Assembly (NCBI GenBank): GCA_002504905.1
Contig: DATY01000019.1
Coordinates: forward strand, 31,859-95,858
Reading direction: 5' to 3'
DNA: 64,000 nucleotides
DNA from: Euryarchaeota archaeon UBA605
GTDB lineage: Archaea; Thermoplasmatota; Poseidoniia; Poseidoniales; Thalassarchaeaceae
Both the position numbers and the translations under genes were made by a program. Positions 8,396 through 16,858 of the stretch are shown one piece after another; the stretch's first letter is position 1, and each line of letters opens with the position of its first letter. Under the pieces are notes generated by a model. That model was not told the DNA's origin, did no database searches, and was given only the letters and a program-made list of their open reading frames with translations.

Positions 8396-10986
8396 CGACA
8401 CGGCATCCTTTAGAACGGCCGATTATGAGAATGTTTGTGGCACACTCTAGCGGAGACTCGGAAAAGACCATCCAACATCTGGGATTGTCTCCTGATATAG
8501 TCAAATTTTTAAGAGAAAAATGGGGGATTAAAGAGCTATATCCTCCTCAACAAGATGCTTTGCCTCATGCACTAGATGGAAAAAATCTAATGTTAACTAT
8601 TCCAACTGCCAGTGGAAAATCACTTGTTGCGCATTTGACTATAGCACACAGATTGAAGCATGATTTGATTAATCAAAAAGCTGTTTACGTAGTTCCTCTA
8701 AAGGCATTAGCTAGTGAGAAATATGATGAACTGAAAGAAATTGCCGATGTTGTAGGGCTAAAAGTAGCACTAGCCATAGGAGATAGGTCCGGAGAAATTA
8801 ATTCAATTGAAGATTCAGACATTTTAATCTGTACAAGTGAGAGGTTAGACTCTTTATTGAGGAATAGATCAGATTTAATTTCAGATATTGGAATAATTGT
8901 TACTGATGAATTTCATTTATTACATGATCATTCTAGAGGCCCTACATTAGAAGTATTAATCTCTAGAATAAGGCATAAGAAACCCAATGCGCAGATAATT
9001 GCCCTTTCAGCAACAGTTGGTAACAGTGAAGAATTAGCAAAATGGTTAGATGCAGAATTGATTCAATCAGAATGGAGGCCAGTCAGTCTTCACTCTGGAA
9101 CTTTAACTGGATTAGAGGTTAAAGTACACCGAATAGACGGAAAAGGTGGTGAAAAATTACCTAAACCAAGAATAATTAACGGAGAAAAAGAAAAAATCTT
9201 GCAATCGGCACTAGATGATACAATTGCCGAAGAAGGTCAATTACTAATTTTTGTTAATTCAAGGAAAAGTTCTCAAAAAGAATCCAGAGAATTATCCAAA
9301 CATGTATTAAAACGTGTTAAAGATGAGCCTAAATTTGACAATGGAGATAGGTTTGTAAAATTAAATAAAATTGCAGAATCAATCAATCAAAATGAGGATT
9401 CCTCGCCTTTAGGAAAGAAATTATCTAACTCAATAAAAGGAGGTGTTGCCTTCCATCATGCAGGACTGAGTAATGGGCAGAGAAAAAAGGTGGAAGAATT
9501 GTTCAAAAATGGAGACATTTTTTGTATAGTTGCAACTCCAACTCTAGCTCAGGGAGTTAATTTACCTGCTAGAAGAGTAGTAATTAGAGATGTAAAAAGA
9601 TGGAGTTCAGCCGCCAGTAGAAATATGCCAATGCCGATTATGGAAATAAAGCAGATGTTGGGAAGAGCTGGAAGACCAAAATATGACAAGAAAGGCGATG
9701 CTTGGATTGTCTCAAAGAATCAGGATGAGGAAATTAAAAATGTTGAACATTTTCTGCTAAGTGAACCGGAAAATGTAACCTCTAAATTAGCGAATCCAAA
9801 CGCTATTACTGCAGAAGAAGATCCAGCATTATTAACCCATATTCTCTCATTAATTGCTACAAGTGATATGAATGATAGAGATGCTTTAGGTAAATTTTTT
9901 AGTAAAACATTCTTATCAACACATTTGGAATCAGAGGATCTAGAAAATCAAATTGATAGAGTAATAAAATGGCTTTCTGACAATGATATGATAATTAAGG
10001 AAGGAGAATCTGAAAGAGTAAAAAATAGGATTCTTAAAGAAATAGATAATGAAAATTCTGAAGATAATTGGGACGATGATATTCCTAGTTGGGCAGAATC
10101 AGCAAAAAATATCTCAGGAATTAGCATCAATAGGGAAAATCATAACGAGAAATTTGGTGCTATGCCAAGGAAGGGCCCTGCAATTTTTGGTTTTAAGAAA
10201 GCAAGTAATTATGAAGTCGAGGAAGTTGAAATTCCAGATCCACCTACAATGGTTTATTCCGCCACTTCTTTGGGATTAAGAGTCTCAAGACTGTATCTAA
10301 ATCCAGTCTCAGGAAAGATACTCAAGGATGGATTATCTAATGCTATGGAAATCTTAACAGGTATTGATTTGGAAAGACAAATTTCACCCTTTAGTCTACT
10401 ACACTTAGTCACATGTACGCCAGATTTCATACCATTATGGCCACAAAAGAAAGATCTAGAGAAAATACAAGATGCACTTTTTGGACATGAAAGAGAATTA
10501 CTAATGCAAAGTGTAGATTTAGATGATGAAAGAAGAATGAAAGGGGCTCTAGTTTTACAATCATGGATAGAAGAAACAAGTATAAATGATCTAGAAACGG
10601 AATGGAATGTACAACCTGGAGACTTAAGAAGTAGGGTGGATTTAGCAGAATGGCTTCTTTATTCAACTAGAATAATTCTCATGGAAGATGAAGAATTATC
10701 AAGAATGGATAAAGAATCACATCGTGTACTATTTGAGGCGATAGATGAAACACATAGAAGAATGAGATATGGTTGTAAATCTGATCTTATTTCGTTGGTC
10801 TCTTTGAGAGGAATAGGTAGAGTTAGAGCCAGAGAGATGGTTGAGAAATTAGGTGTTTCAAATGTTAAAGATGTGGCATTGTTGACAGAAAATGATAAGA
10901 TTAAACTCTCGGAACTAAGAGGTTGGAGTATGAAATTAGTAGATAGAATAGTCAAAAATGCGATACAATCTAAGCAAAGAACATGA
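8386..10986 (+). CDS. hel308: Hel308-type superfamily 2 DNA helicase
   Basis: Archaeal 3'-5' DNA helicase acting on stalled replication forks. Motifs in order: YPPQQDAL (Q motif), PTASGKSLVAH (Walker A), PLKALASEKYDE (Ia), TDEFHLL (II, DEFH instead of DEAH), ALSATVGN (III), VNSRKS (IV), FHHAGLSNGQR, VATPTLAQGVNLPA (V) and QMLGRAGRP (VI). A C-terminal helix-hairpin-helix region (LRGIGRVRAREMVEKLG) completes the ratchet/HLH part. An acidic insertion lies around residues 550-590. The length, about 867 residues, is at the upper end for the family (about 700-750). The ATG at 8386 overlaps the thioesterase stop by ten bases; ATG 8425 is equally possible. Confidence 0.93.
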   Translation: MELTTRHPLERPIMRMFVAHSSGDSEKTIQHLGLSPDIVKFLREKWGIKELYPPQQDALPHALDGKNLMLTIPTASGKSLVAHLTIAHRLKHDLINQKAVYVVPLKALASEKYDELKEIADVVGLKVALAIGDRSGEINSIEDSDILICTSERLDSLLRNRSDLISDIGIIVTDEFHLLHDHSRGPTLEVLISRIRHKKPNAQIIALSATVGNSEELAKWLDAELIQSEWRPVSLHSGTLTGLEVKVHRIDGKGGEKLPKPRIINGEKEKILQSALDDTIAEEGQLLIFVNSRKSSQKESRELSKHVLKRVKDEPKFDNGDRFVKLNKIAESINQNEDSSPLGKKLSNSIKGGVAFHHAGLSNGQRKKVEELFKNGDIFCIVATPTLAQGVNLPARRVVIRDVKRWSSAASRNMPMPIMEIKQMLGRAGRPKYDKKGDAWIVSKNQDEEIKNVEHFLLSEPENVTSKLANPNAITAEEDPALLTHILSLIATSDMNDRDALGKFFSKTFLSTHLESEDLENQIDRVIKWLSDNDMIIKEGESERVKNRILKEIDNENSEDNWDDDIPSWAESAKNISGISINRENHNEKFGAMPRKGPAIFGFKKASNYEVEEVEIPDPPTMVYSATSLGLRVSRLYLNPVSGKILKDGLSNAMEILTGIDLERQISPFSLLHLVTCTPDFIPLWPQKKDLEKIQDALFGHERELLMQSVDLDDERRMKGALVLQSWIEETSINDLETEWNVQPGDLRSRVDLAEWLLYSTRIILMEDEELSRMDKESHRVLFEAIDETHRRMRYGCKSDLISLVSLRGIGRVRAREMVEKLGVSNVKDVALLTENDKIKLSELRGWSMKLVDRIVKNAIQSKQRT

Positions 10987-11027
10987 TGACTAGAATCATT
11001 ATTGAATTATAGCCTCTCGCGTGTACA

Positions 11028-11588
11028 GTGATTCGAGACCAGATGCCCTGGTTCCCCGCATGGGGAATTAAGTTTGATAGTGAAATAATTGATTTCAAGG
11101 AAATTTTATCATCTTTCAATGAATTAAGACCTGATGAAAAATGGTTCTTATTGGCTTTCGAGGTTGCTGCCAGCGAAAAACATCTATGGACTGCCTGGTA
11201 TTCAATGAAAAGAAATCAGAAAAAACAAATTATGGTTGCAAATAGTCCTGATGCGGAGTTTCTAAGAATTATTTCCGGAACTCACCAAGTTAGAATTGCA
11301 TTTGAAAATGCAGGAATTAGAAATAATGATCATGCTGCATGGATTGTAAGGCTTCCAGAAATCGAAATTAGTGAAAATATTGACGAAAATTTAATCAATC
11401 GTGAGATTTATAATATTTATGAATTAGAAGCAAATAACCTAATTGAACGCATGAATGGTTCATTGATACCTCAAAGACCAAAACCTACATTGGAAGGACT
11501 AAAAAGAATAAAATACGAATATGAGATTAATGAAGAAAAGTCATTAGAGGAATGCTTTCTGCTGCATCTAATTTCATCAAATGTATAA
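11028..11588 (+). CDS. Probable KEOPS subunit Cgi121
   Basis: 186 residues. The stretch EKHLWTAWYSMKRN, then DAEFLRIISGTHQVRIAFEN and AGIRNNDHAAW, follows the Cgi121 pattern: a helix with HxxxA, an EfLr.isG.hQI..Af segment that contacts the Bud32 kinase, and a Gi.....A.v strand. KEOPS makes the N6-threonylcarbamoyl adenosine of ANN-decoding tRNAs; Cgi121 is reported to bind the tRNA 3' end. In many euryarchaea cgi121 sits beside hel308, as here, with 41 bases between. The reading frame starts at GTG 11028; ATG 11043 is an alternative. The C-terminal 60 residues are less typical. Confidence 0.72.
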   Translation: MIRDQMPWFPAWGIKFDSEIIDFKEILSSFNELRPDEKWFLLAFEVAASEKHLWTAWYSMKRNQKKQIMVANSPDAEFLRIISGTHQVRIAFENAGIRNNDHAAWIVRLPEIEISENIDENLINREIYNIYELEANNLIERMNGSLIPQRPKPTLEGLKRIKYEYEINEEKSLEECFLLHLISSNV

Positions 11589-11653
11589 TCAAAAAGAAGT
11601 TTTTAGAGGGACAAACTGATATGCACGATACCTGAGCACGGAATGGGGATATC

Positions 11654-11902
11654 ATGGCGAAATACTATGGCTACGGAAATTGCTCTAAATGTGGAATAAT
11701 TTGTACCCCAGGAAACTATCTCGATTACAAAGGGAAAAGATACTGTACTGCTTGCTGGATTGAACAAGAGAATCCGGATCATCCGGATTTAGAGGCTATT
11801 AGACAAAAGGTCGAAAATGCAGTTTCTACTTGGAAACTTGCGAAATATTCTCGTGATGAGTATCACTTACCTGTTGGCCCAAAATCTATCAATAAGAGGT
11901 GA
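11654..11902 (+). CDS. Small zinc-ribbon protein, function unknown
   Basis: 82 residues with two CxxC pairs, NCSKCGI near residue 10 and YCTACW near residue 33, spaced as in a treble-clef or zinc-ribbon fold. A charged helix and a short basic tail follow. I do not recognise a named family. The ATG follows GGGGAT with short spacing. Its 3' end carries the ribosome binding site of the downstream peptidase, so the two are probably translated from one message. Confidence 0.7.
   Translation: MAKYYGYGNCSKCGIICTPGNYLDYKGKRYCTACWIEQENPDHPDLEAIRQKVENAVSTWKLAKYSRDEYHLPVGPKSINKR
11896..11901 (+). promoter_or_regulatory. Shine-Dalgarno that fixes a TTG start for the peptidase
   Basis: GAGGTG sits five bases upstream of TTG 11907, at the end of the zinc-ribbon gene whose stop TGA (11900-11902) it overlaps. 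The frame is open further upstream, but those starts would lie deep inside the zinc-ribbon gene and have no comparable site. Confidence 0.6.
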
Positions 11903-11906
11903 TAAT

Positions 11907-13607
11907 TTGTCATTTGTTCCAGATGATTTTGATGCTTCTTCATGGGAAAATATCGAGCCATATGTTTCTGATTTAATCAGCAGAAAATTAACTTGTTCAA
12001 GTTGTATTGAAAAATTAATTTCAGATTCTTCAAATCTTGCAGAGCATATTTCAGAGACTGGCGCATTACTTTACATAGGTATGACTTGCGATACAGAGAA
12101 TGAAAAGAAAAAGAGTGATTTTTTACATTTTGTAGAAAATATTAGGCCTAAGCTCTCTGAATTTTCTGATAATTTGAATAGAAGAATCGCAGAGCATCCA
12201 TCACTCACAGATTTACCAGAAAGGTATTCTTTAATGGTTAGAGGAATAATTTCTGATATTGAGATTTTTAGAACAGAAAATATTCCATTAGGAGTTGAAC
12301 AAACTAAACTTGTGACAAAAGCTCAAGGAATTACTGGAGCAATGACTGTAGATTTTGAAGGAAAAGAAAGGACATTTCCTGAAATGAAGGTTTTCTTAGA
12401 ATCAAATGATAGAGAAAAAAGAGAAAAGGCTTGGAAAAAGATGGTAAGTAGATGGATGAGGGATTCGGAAGAATTATCTGAAATATTCGATCAATTAATA
12501 AAAATCAGACACCAAATTGCTATTAATGCAGGATTTGATTCCTACACTAATTACATGTTCAGAGCCATGCATAGATTTGATTATTCAGTTGAAGATTGTT
12601 TAACTTTCCATGACTCAATTGAAAAGGTTTGTATGCCAATAATTAATGAAATTAATGAGAAAAGACGTATGGCTTTTGGTTTAGATAAGCTATCTCCATG
12701 GGATGTGAATGAAAAGTCTGGAAGTGGTCCAGATATTAATGGGAAAAAGCCTCTCAAACCATTTGAATCTGTAGAAGAGATGGTTTCAAAATTATCTCAA
12801 TTATTCCATAATATGTCAAGAGATTTAGGAATAAAATTTGATAAATTAGTTGAGATGGATACGTTAGATTTGGAGACTAGGAAAGGTAAGGCACCGGGAG
12901 GATACCAATATTATCTGGAAAAAAGTCGAGTTCCTTTTATTTTCATGAATGCTGCTGGTTTACAGGGCGATTTAGAAACTATGATCCATGAATCAGGACA
13001 TGCATTTCATTCACTTTACTGTGGTCACTTAGACTTAATCGATGAAAGAAACTATCCAATCGAATTTGCAGAAGTTGCATCAATGTCAATGGAATTACTA
13101 ACTCAAGATGAGTGGGGAATATTTTACGAAAATAATGACGAAGTAAATAGAGCGAAAATCTCTCATTTAGAAGGTGTGGTATATTTGTTACCATGGATTG
13201 CTACAATAGATGCATTTCAACATTGGATATATGCTAATCCGAATCATACTAGAAGTGAAAGAATAGAACATTGGTTATCACTTAGAGAAAGATTTGGTTC
13301 AGATATGGATTGGGAAGGTAACGAAAGCTTCCGTGAATTATCTTGGCAACAACAAGGACATTTGTATGGGGTTCCATTCTATTATGTCGAATATGGCATC
13401 GCACAATTAGGAGCATTGCAGCTTTGGCAAACGCATAGAAGAAATCCTGAAAAGGCATTAAAAGACTATTCTAATGCTATGGAATTAGGGAATACAAAGA
13501 CTTTACCTGATTTATTTGCAGCCGCAGAATTAGAACTTGGCTTCGATGAAAAACATCTCGGTTCACTAATTAAAGAAGTTAATATTGCAATGTCCGAAAT
13601 GAAATAG
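11907..13607 (+). CDS. pepF: Oligoendopeptidase F-type M3 metallopeptidase
   Basis: Cytoplasmic zinc oligopeptidase of about 566 residues, close to the family norm of 560-600. The zinc motif is HESGH (His361 to His365 from the TTG start) in the context MIHESGHAFHSLYC, with the downstream third-ligand Glu in EFAEVASMSMELL. The segment KAPGGYQYYL precedes it and VPFYYVEYGIAQLGALQLW, the substrate-binding region, follows. It would degrade medium-length peptides imported or released inside the cell, in line with the secreted proteases in this window. It follows the zinc-ribbon gene with a strong ribosome binding site and converges with radA. Confidence 0.93.
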   Translation: MSFVPDDFDASSWENIEPYVSDLISRKLTCSSCIEKLISDSSNLAEHISETGALLYIGMTCDTENEKKKSDFLHFVENIRPKLSEFSDNLNRRIAEHPSLTDLPERYSLMVRGIISDIEIFRTENIPLGVEQTKLVTKAQGITGAMTVDFEGKERTFPEMKVFLESNDREKREKAWKKMVSRWMRDSEELSEIFDQLIKIRHQIAINAGFDSYTNYMFRAMHRFDYSVEDCLTFHDSIEKVCMPIINEINEKRRMAFGLDKLSPWDVNEKSGSGPDINGKKPLKPFESVEEMVSKLSQLFHNMSRDLGIKFDKLVEMDTLDLETRKGKAPGGYQYYLEKSRVPFIFMNAAGLQGDLETMIHESGHAFHSLYCGHLDLIDERNYPIEFAEVASMSMELLTQDEWGIFYENNDEVNRAKISHLEGVVYLLPWIATIDAFQHWIYANPNHTRSERIEHWLSLRERFGSDMDWEGNESFRELSWQQQGHLYGVPFYYVEYGIAQLGALQLWQTHRRNPEKALKDYSNAMELGNTKTLPDLFAAAELELGFDEKHLGSLIKEVNIAMSEMK

Positions 13608-13629
13608 TCGGACTAGCCGAGGTCTAAAA

Positions 13630-14634
13630 TCAATCCTTTAGACCTTCGGCTGTCACGGTAAAGACCGCTTCTCCCTCTGGAAGATTAGGGCTATCGATTA
13701 GACGGGCTATTCGTCTACCTCCCTTTGATTTTCTCAGATAGAGACGGAATGTGCTTGCATGACCTACTATATGTCCTCCAATAGCTTTAGTTGGATCACC
13801 CCATAATGCCGCAGGATTAGACATTACTTGGTTTGTAACCAACACTAGAGCATTTTGAACATCTGATAGTTGTTTTAATTCTTTGAGGTGCTTATTCAAT
13901 TTCTGTTGTCTTGATGCTAACATTCCTCTACCTACGAACTCTGCACGGAAATGACTTGTTAGAGAATCAACAATTACTAACTTTACATCAATTGATTTTG
14001 CCATTCTTTTAATTTCATCAACTAATAACATCTGATGAGCAGAGTTGTAAGCACGTGCTACATGAATTCTATCTAGAGCGTCCTGAGGATCCATACCTAC
14101 TGCTTCTGCCATTTGTGCTATTCTTTCCGGCCTAAAGGTATCTTCAGTGTCAATATAAAATACTTCACCGTTTAATCCACCTTGAGATGTAGGAAGGATT
14201 GTATTTACAGCTAATTGATGCCCAATTTGAGTCTTGCCACTTCCAAATTCACCGAATACTTCACAGATTGATTGTGTTTCGAAACCGCCGCCCAGTAATT
14301 CATCCATTGCGGAAGTACCTGAGGTTAATTTTTGTACGGTTTTACGGCGTTCTAATAGTGCATTCCCACTTATGAAACCACCGATATTTGCTAACTTTTT
14401 TGCTGCTTGAATAATTTTCGACGATACTGCTTCACCCAATTCAGCCTGTTCGGCCAATTCCATGGGACTCATGACTGCTATTGCTAGCAGTTCTTCGAAA
14501 CCCGCTTCCCTTAGTTTTTCTGCAGTAGCAGGACCTACCCCTGGAAGATCTTCTATAGTCATCTCCGGTTCATCTACATCTATTGTAATTTCATTTTCGT
14601 CCATATTCTCGCTAGCCGTTTTCTTCGTCATCAT
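13630..14634 (-). CDS. radA: DNA repair and recombination protein RadA
   Basis: Archaeal RecA/Rad51-family recombinase, 334 residues. An N-terminal helix-hairpin-helix domain (about 28-60, [12 protein letters not shown]) is preceded by an acidic leader. Walker A is GEFGSGKTQ (128-136), Walker B is [12 protein letters not shown], and the L1/L2 region includes [13 protein letters not shown] and the [16 protein letters not shown] segment. It forms filaments on single-stranded DNA for strand exchange. The ATG at 14634 is preceded by AGGTGGT; an adjacent second ATG is also possible. It lies downstream of the initiator tRNA on the same strand. Confidence 0.97.
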   Translation of the reverse strand: MMTKKTASENMDENEITIDVDEPEMTIEDLPGVGPATAEKLREAGFEELLAIAVMSPMELAEQAELGEAVSSKIIQAAKKLANIGGFISGNALLERRKTVQKLTSGTSAMDELLGGGFETQSICEVFGEFGSGKTQIGHQLAVNTILPTSQGGLNGEVFYIDTEDTFRPERIAQMAEAVGMDPQDALDRIHVARAYNSAHQMLLVDEIKRMAKSIDVKLVIVDSLTSHFRAEFVGRGMLASRQQKLNKHLKELKQLSDVQNALVLVTNQVMSNPAALWGDPTKAIGGHIVGHASTFRLYLRKSKGGRRIARLIDSPNLPEGEAVFTVTAEGLKD

Positions 14635-14704
14635 ACCACCTGTTTACGTATATTGGGAATACTAAACAGTATATGAATAAACGAAGGACCCCTTGTATAT
14701 TATT

Positions 14705-14753
14705 AAAGTGAAAAAAAGTATTTCAGCCTATCAGTTACCCTTTTTTTCACTTT
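14705..14753 (-). terminator. 14-bp inverted repeat between initiator tRNA and radA
   Basis: AAAGTGAAAAAAAG (14705-14718) is the exact reverse complement of CTTTTTTTCACTTT (14740-14753), with a 21-base loop. On the minus strand the second arm contains seven consecutive T, suitable for terminating the tRNA transcript before radA. A transcript-stabilising hairpin is an alternative. Confidence 0.5.
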
Positions 14754-14770
14754 CAGTTTATTTTCAGTTT

Positions 14771-14848
14771 TGGTATCGAGTGGTGGATTTGAACCACCGG
14801 TCTCCGGGTTATGAGCCCGACGAGATAACCTGACTACTCCAACTCGAT
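14771..14848 (-). tRNA. Initiator tRNA-Met (CAT)
   Basis: A complete cloverleaf reads on the minus strand: acceptor ATCGAGT/ACTCGAT (7 bp), D stem GAG/CTC, anticodon arm TCGGG-CTCATAA-CCCGG, five-base variable loop, T arm GGTGG-TTCAAAT-CCACC, discriminator A and an encoded CCA (14771-14773). The A1:U72 pair and the three consecutive G:C pairs next to the anticodon loop are the hallmarks of archaeal initiator tRNA rather than elongator Met or Ile2. No intron is present. Confidence 0.93.
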
Positions 14849-14867
14849 AGTCTGCCCTGAGGCCTTA

Positions 14868-14875
14868 CTTATTTG
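14868..14875 (-). promoter_or_regulatory. TATA-like box for the initiator tRNA
   Basis: CAAATAAG on the minus strand is centred about 23-24 bases upstream of the mature tRNA 5' end, the spacing expected of an archaeal TATA box. It is short and not a perfect consensus. Confidence 0.4.
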
Positions 14876-14957
14876 AAGACGTCTAGAAAGATTTTTGCAC
14901 ATTTACATATGATAACAGTCATGTGGTGTCAGTTAACCCGAGTATATTGGAGACGCT

Positions 14958-16316
14958 ATGAAAGGTAGATTACTAGTACAAAACGCGATGATGGTTCTTC
15001 CTAATAGGATTGTCCAAGGTGATCTACGTGTCAGCAATGGCTTAATCAAAACTATAGCTCCTATGGGAGGCCTTCAACCTGAAATGGATGAAGTGATTAT
15101 AGATGCTACTGGGCTACACTTATTGCCGGGTGCGATTGATCCTCATGTTCACTTTCGAGATCCGGGAAATCCAGAAAAAGAAGATCTAGAAAGTGGAAGT
15201 AGAGCAGCAGCAGCAGGAGGAATTACTTCATTTTTGGATATGCCGAATACATCTCCTAATGCAACTAATCGATTAGCCATAGAAGAAAAAATAAATCAAG
15301 CTCAGAAAAAGGCGGTTACTCACCATGGATTTTTCATTGGTGCTACGAATAACAATATTTCAGACCTACAAAATGTTGAAGGAATGGATGGAGTCTGTGG
15401 AATCAAAATTTTCATGGGAAGTAGTACAGGAGATTTACTGGTTCATGAACAAAAATATCTAGAAAATATATTTGCAAATACCGGAGGAATTATTGCCACT
15501 CATGCAGAAGATGAAAAAAGGTTACAATCAAGAATTTCAAAATATAAGCACCGAAAGGACATTGCAGCACATGCTGAATGTAGAGACATTGAATGCGCAC
15601 TAATAGCTACAAAAAGAGCGTCTGCTTTAGCTAAGGATTATGATCATCGCTTACATATTGTTCATTTGACAAGTGGGAAAGAGGCAGATTGGTTGGCATC
15701 CAATAAAGGAGATTTAATCACTACAGAAGTTTGTACACAGCACCTTACTTTCAATCAAGATGATGTTGAAAAACTTGGAGTTCGAGCATTAATGAATCCC
15801 CCAATAAGATATACAGAAGACAGAGAAAAACTTTGGAATAGACTCAAGGATGGAACTATTGATTGCATCGTTACTGACCATGCTCCTCATACTTTAGAAT
15901 CAAAATCAGTCGGATTTCCGAATGCCCCTGCTGGAATGCCCGGAGTAGAAACATCACTCCCTCTAATGCTTACACACGCTGTGGAAGGAAAGTGTTCAGT
16001 ATCTGAAGTTGTAAAATGGATGTGCGCTGGTCCTGCCAAAGTTTACGGAATTAAAAATAAAGGACATCTTAAAGAAGGATATGATGGAGATTTAGCTCTA
16101 GTTGATTTAGAAAATCGTAGGATTATTCAAGACTCTGACACATGGACTAAAGTTGGTTGGACTCCATATCAAGGAATGGAACTAACAGGATGGCCGATGT
16201 ATACAATTGTAGATGGTAATGTAGTTCATACACGTGACCCTGAAGGGCCCCTAAGAGGGAATTCTATTTCTCTCCCAGGTAGTAATGGTAGAGTCTTGGA
16301 GTTCAACAAAATTTAA
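14958..16316 (+). CDS. pyrC: Dihydroorotase
   Basis: Zinc amidohydrolase that closes carbamoyl-aspartate to dihydroorotate in pyrimidine synthesis. 452 residues, class I type. Metal and catalytic residues are visible: HVHFRD (His63, His65), the carbamylated Lys150 in GIKIFMGSS, a His in ATHAED, a His in IVHLTSG, and Asp307 in VTDHAPH. The DPGNPEKEDLESGSRAA and MNPPIR segments separate it from hydantoinases. The ATG follows TTGGAGA (14947-14953). The gene stands alone, followed by a long spacer. Confidence 0.93.
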   Translation: MKGRLLVQNAMMVLPNRIVQGDLRVSNGLIKTIAPMGGLQPEMDEVIIDATGLHLLPGAIDPHVHFRDPGNPEKEDLESGSRAAAAGGITSFLDMPNTSPNATNRLAIEEKINQAQKKAVTHHGFFIGATNNNISDLQNVEGMDGVCGIKIFMGSSTGDLLVHEQKYLENIFANTGGIIATHAEDEKRLQSRISKYKHRKDIAAHAECRDIECALIATKRASALAKDYDHRLHIVHLTSGKEADWLASNKGDLITTEVCTQHLTFNQDDVEKLGVRALMNPPIRYTEDREKLWNRLKDGTIDCIVTDHAPHTLESKSVGFPNAPAGMPGVETSLPLMLTHAVEGKCSVSEVVKWMCAGPAKVYGIKNKGHLKEGYDGDLALVDLENRRIIQDSDTWTKVGWTPYQGMELTGWPMYTIVDGNVVHTRDPEGPLRGNSISLPGSNGRVLEFNKI

Positions 16317-16385
16317 TTCCTACAGGTTTCACCTTCTGGACCATCTGACATGACCATCAGATTATGAATAAGTTGGTATATTGAT

Positions 16386-16565
16386 TTACAATGTATTAGG
16401 AGAATTAGGAATTAATGTTATTGTTACCGGGTCTACCTCCTCAGATTCTTCATCATCCATGGCAGTCGATGTTTCAACGGCTACATCGCTTTCAGCGGAG
16501 CCGAGGCTTTGAGTGCCGGCTAAAAAAATCAGCGCAGCAAGTTGTATGTTCAATTCCTGATCCAT
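16386..16565 (-). CDS. Small ORF of 59 residues with hydrophobic N-terminus and acidic C-terminus
   Basis: In the 540-base spacer between pyrC and the M29-like gene, the minus strand has an ATG (16565) frame of 59 codons. Residues 5-24 are hydrophobic (LNIQLAALIFLAG), then come a run rich in Asp and Glu (MDDEESEEVDP) and the end VTITLIPNSPNTL. The layout fits a small exported or membrane-tethered peptide. Support is a good TATA-like box 26-35 bases upstream and codon usage more GC-rich than the surrounding spacer. No Shine-Dalgarno is visible, so it would be leaderless or nearly so. I recognise no family. Chance remains a real alternative. Confidence 0.42.
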   Translation of the reverse strand: MDQELNIQLAALIFLAGTQSLGSAESDVAVETSTAMDDEESEEVDPVTITLIPNSPNTL

Positions 16566-16590
16566 CGATACTCATTTTGATGATACATAC

Positions 16591-16600
16591 TTAATATAAA
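16591..16600 (-). promoter_or_regulatory. TATA-like promoter for the 59-residue ORF
   Basis: TTTATATTAA on the minus strand is centred about 31 bases before the ATG at 16565. Archaeal transcription would then start near 16570, leaving a leader of about five bases. Confidence 0.4.
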
Positions 16601-16638
16601 TCACTATTTGAGTCATACTTGCATCAAGAGAGAAAATC

Positions 16639-16690
16639 GTTTAAAATTAGCATTATTCAATAATTTCTAATGAATAAGACGATTTTAAAC
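16639..16690. repeat. Two-tier AT-rich hairpin in the pyrC-M29 spacer
   Basis: GTTTAAAAT (16639-16647) pairs exactly with ATTTTAAAC (16682-16690), and inside it TTATTCA (16653-16659) pairs with TGAATAA (16671-16677), separated by a 5/4-base internal loop and closed by 11 bases. It could be a bidirectional terminator or part of a small RNA. The rest of the spacer (about 16691-16840) shows only AT-rich promoter-like sequence before AGGGGTGA, the ribosome binding site of the next gene. The sequence is so AT-rich that chance pairing must be considered. Confidence 0.35.
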
Positions 16691-16858
16691 CATTATTTAT
16701 TAAATCAGCTAATTTTTACTTAGGTCTTTTAGAAAAATTATTACCATTAATATACTCATATTTCCTTAGTTCTGTGATATGATAAACTTGGTTAATTGTT
16801 TTGACATCTATAATCGTCGTGTTGAAGAAGTGATGCTCTTGTGTAGGGGTGAAAACTG

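Noticed and set aside
16317..16385. ATCTGA/TCAGAT short palindrome after pyrC
   Set aside because: Only six-base arms with no T-run; not distinguishable from chance.
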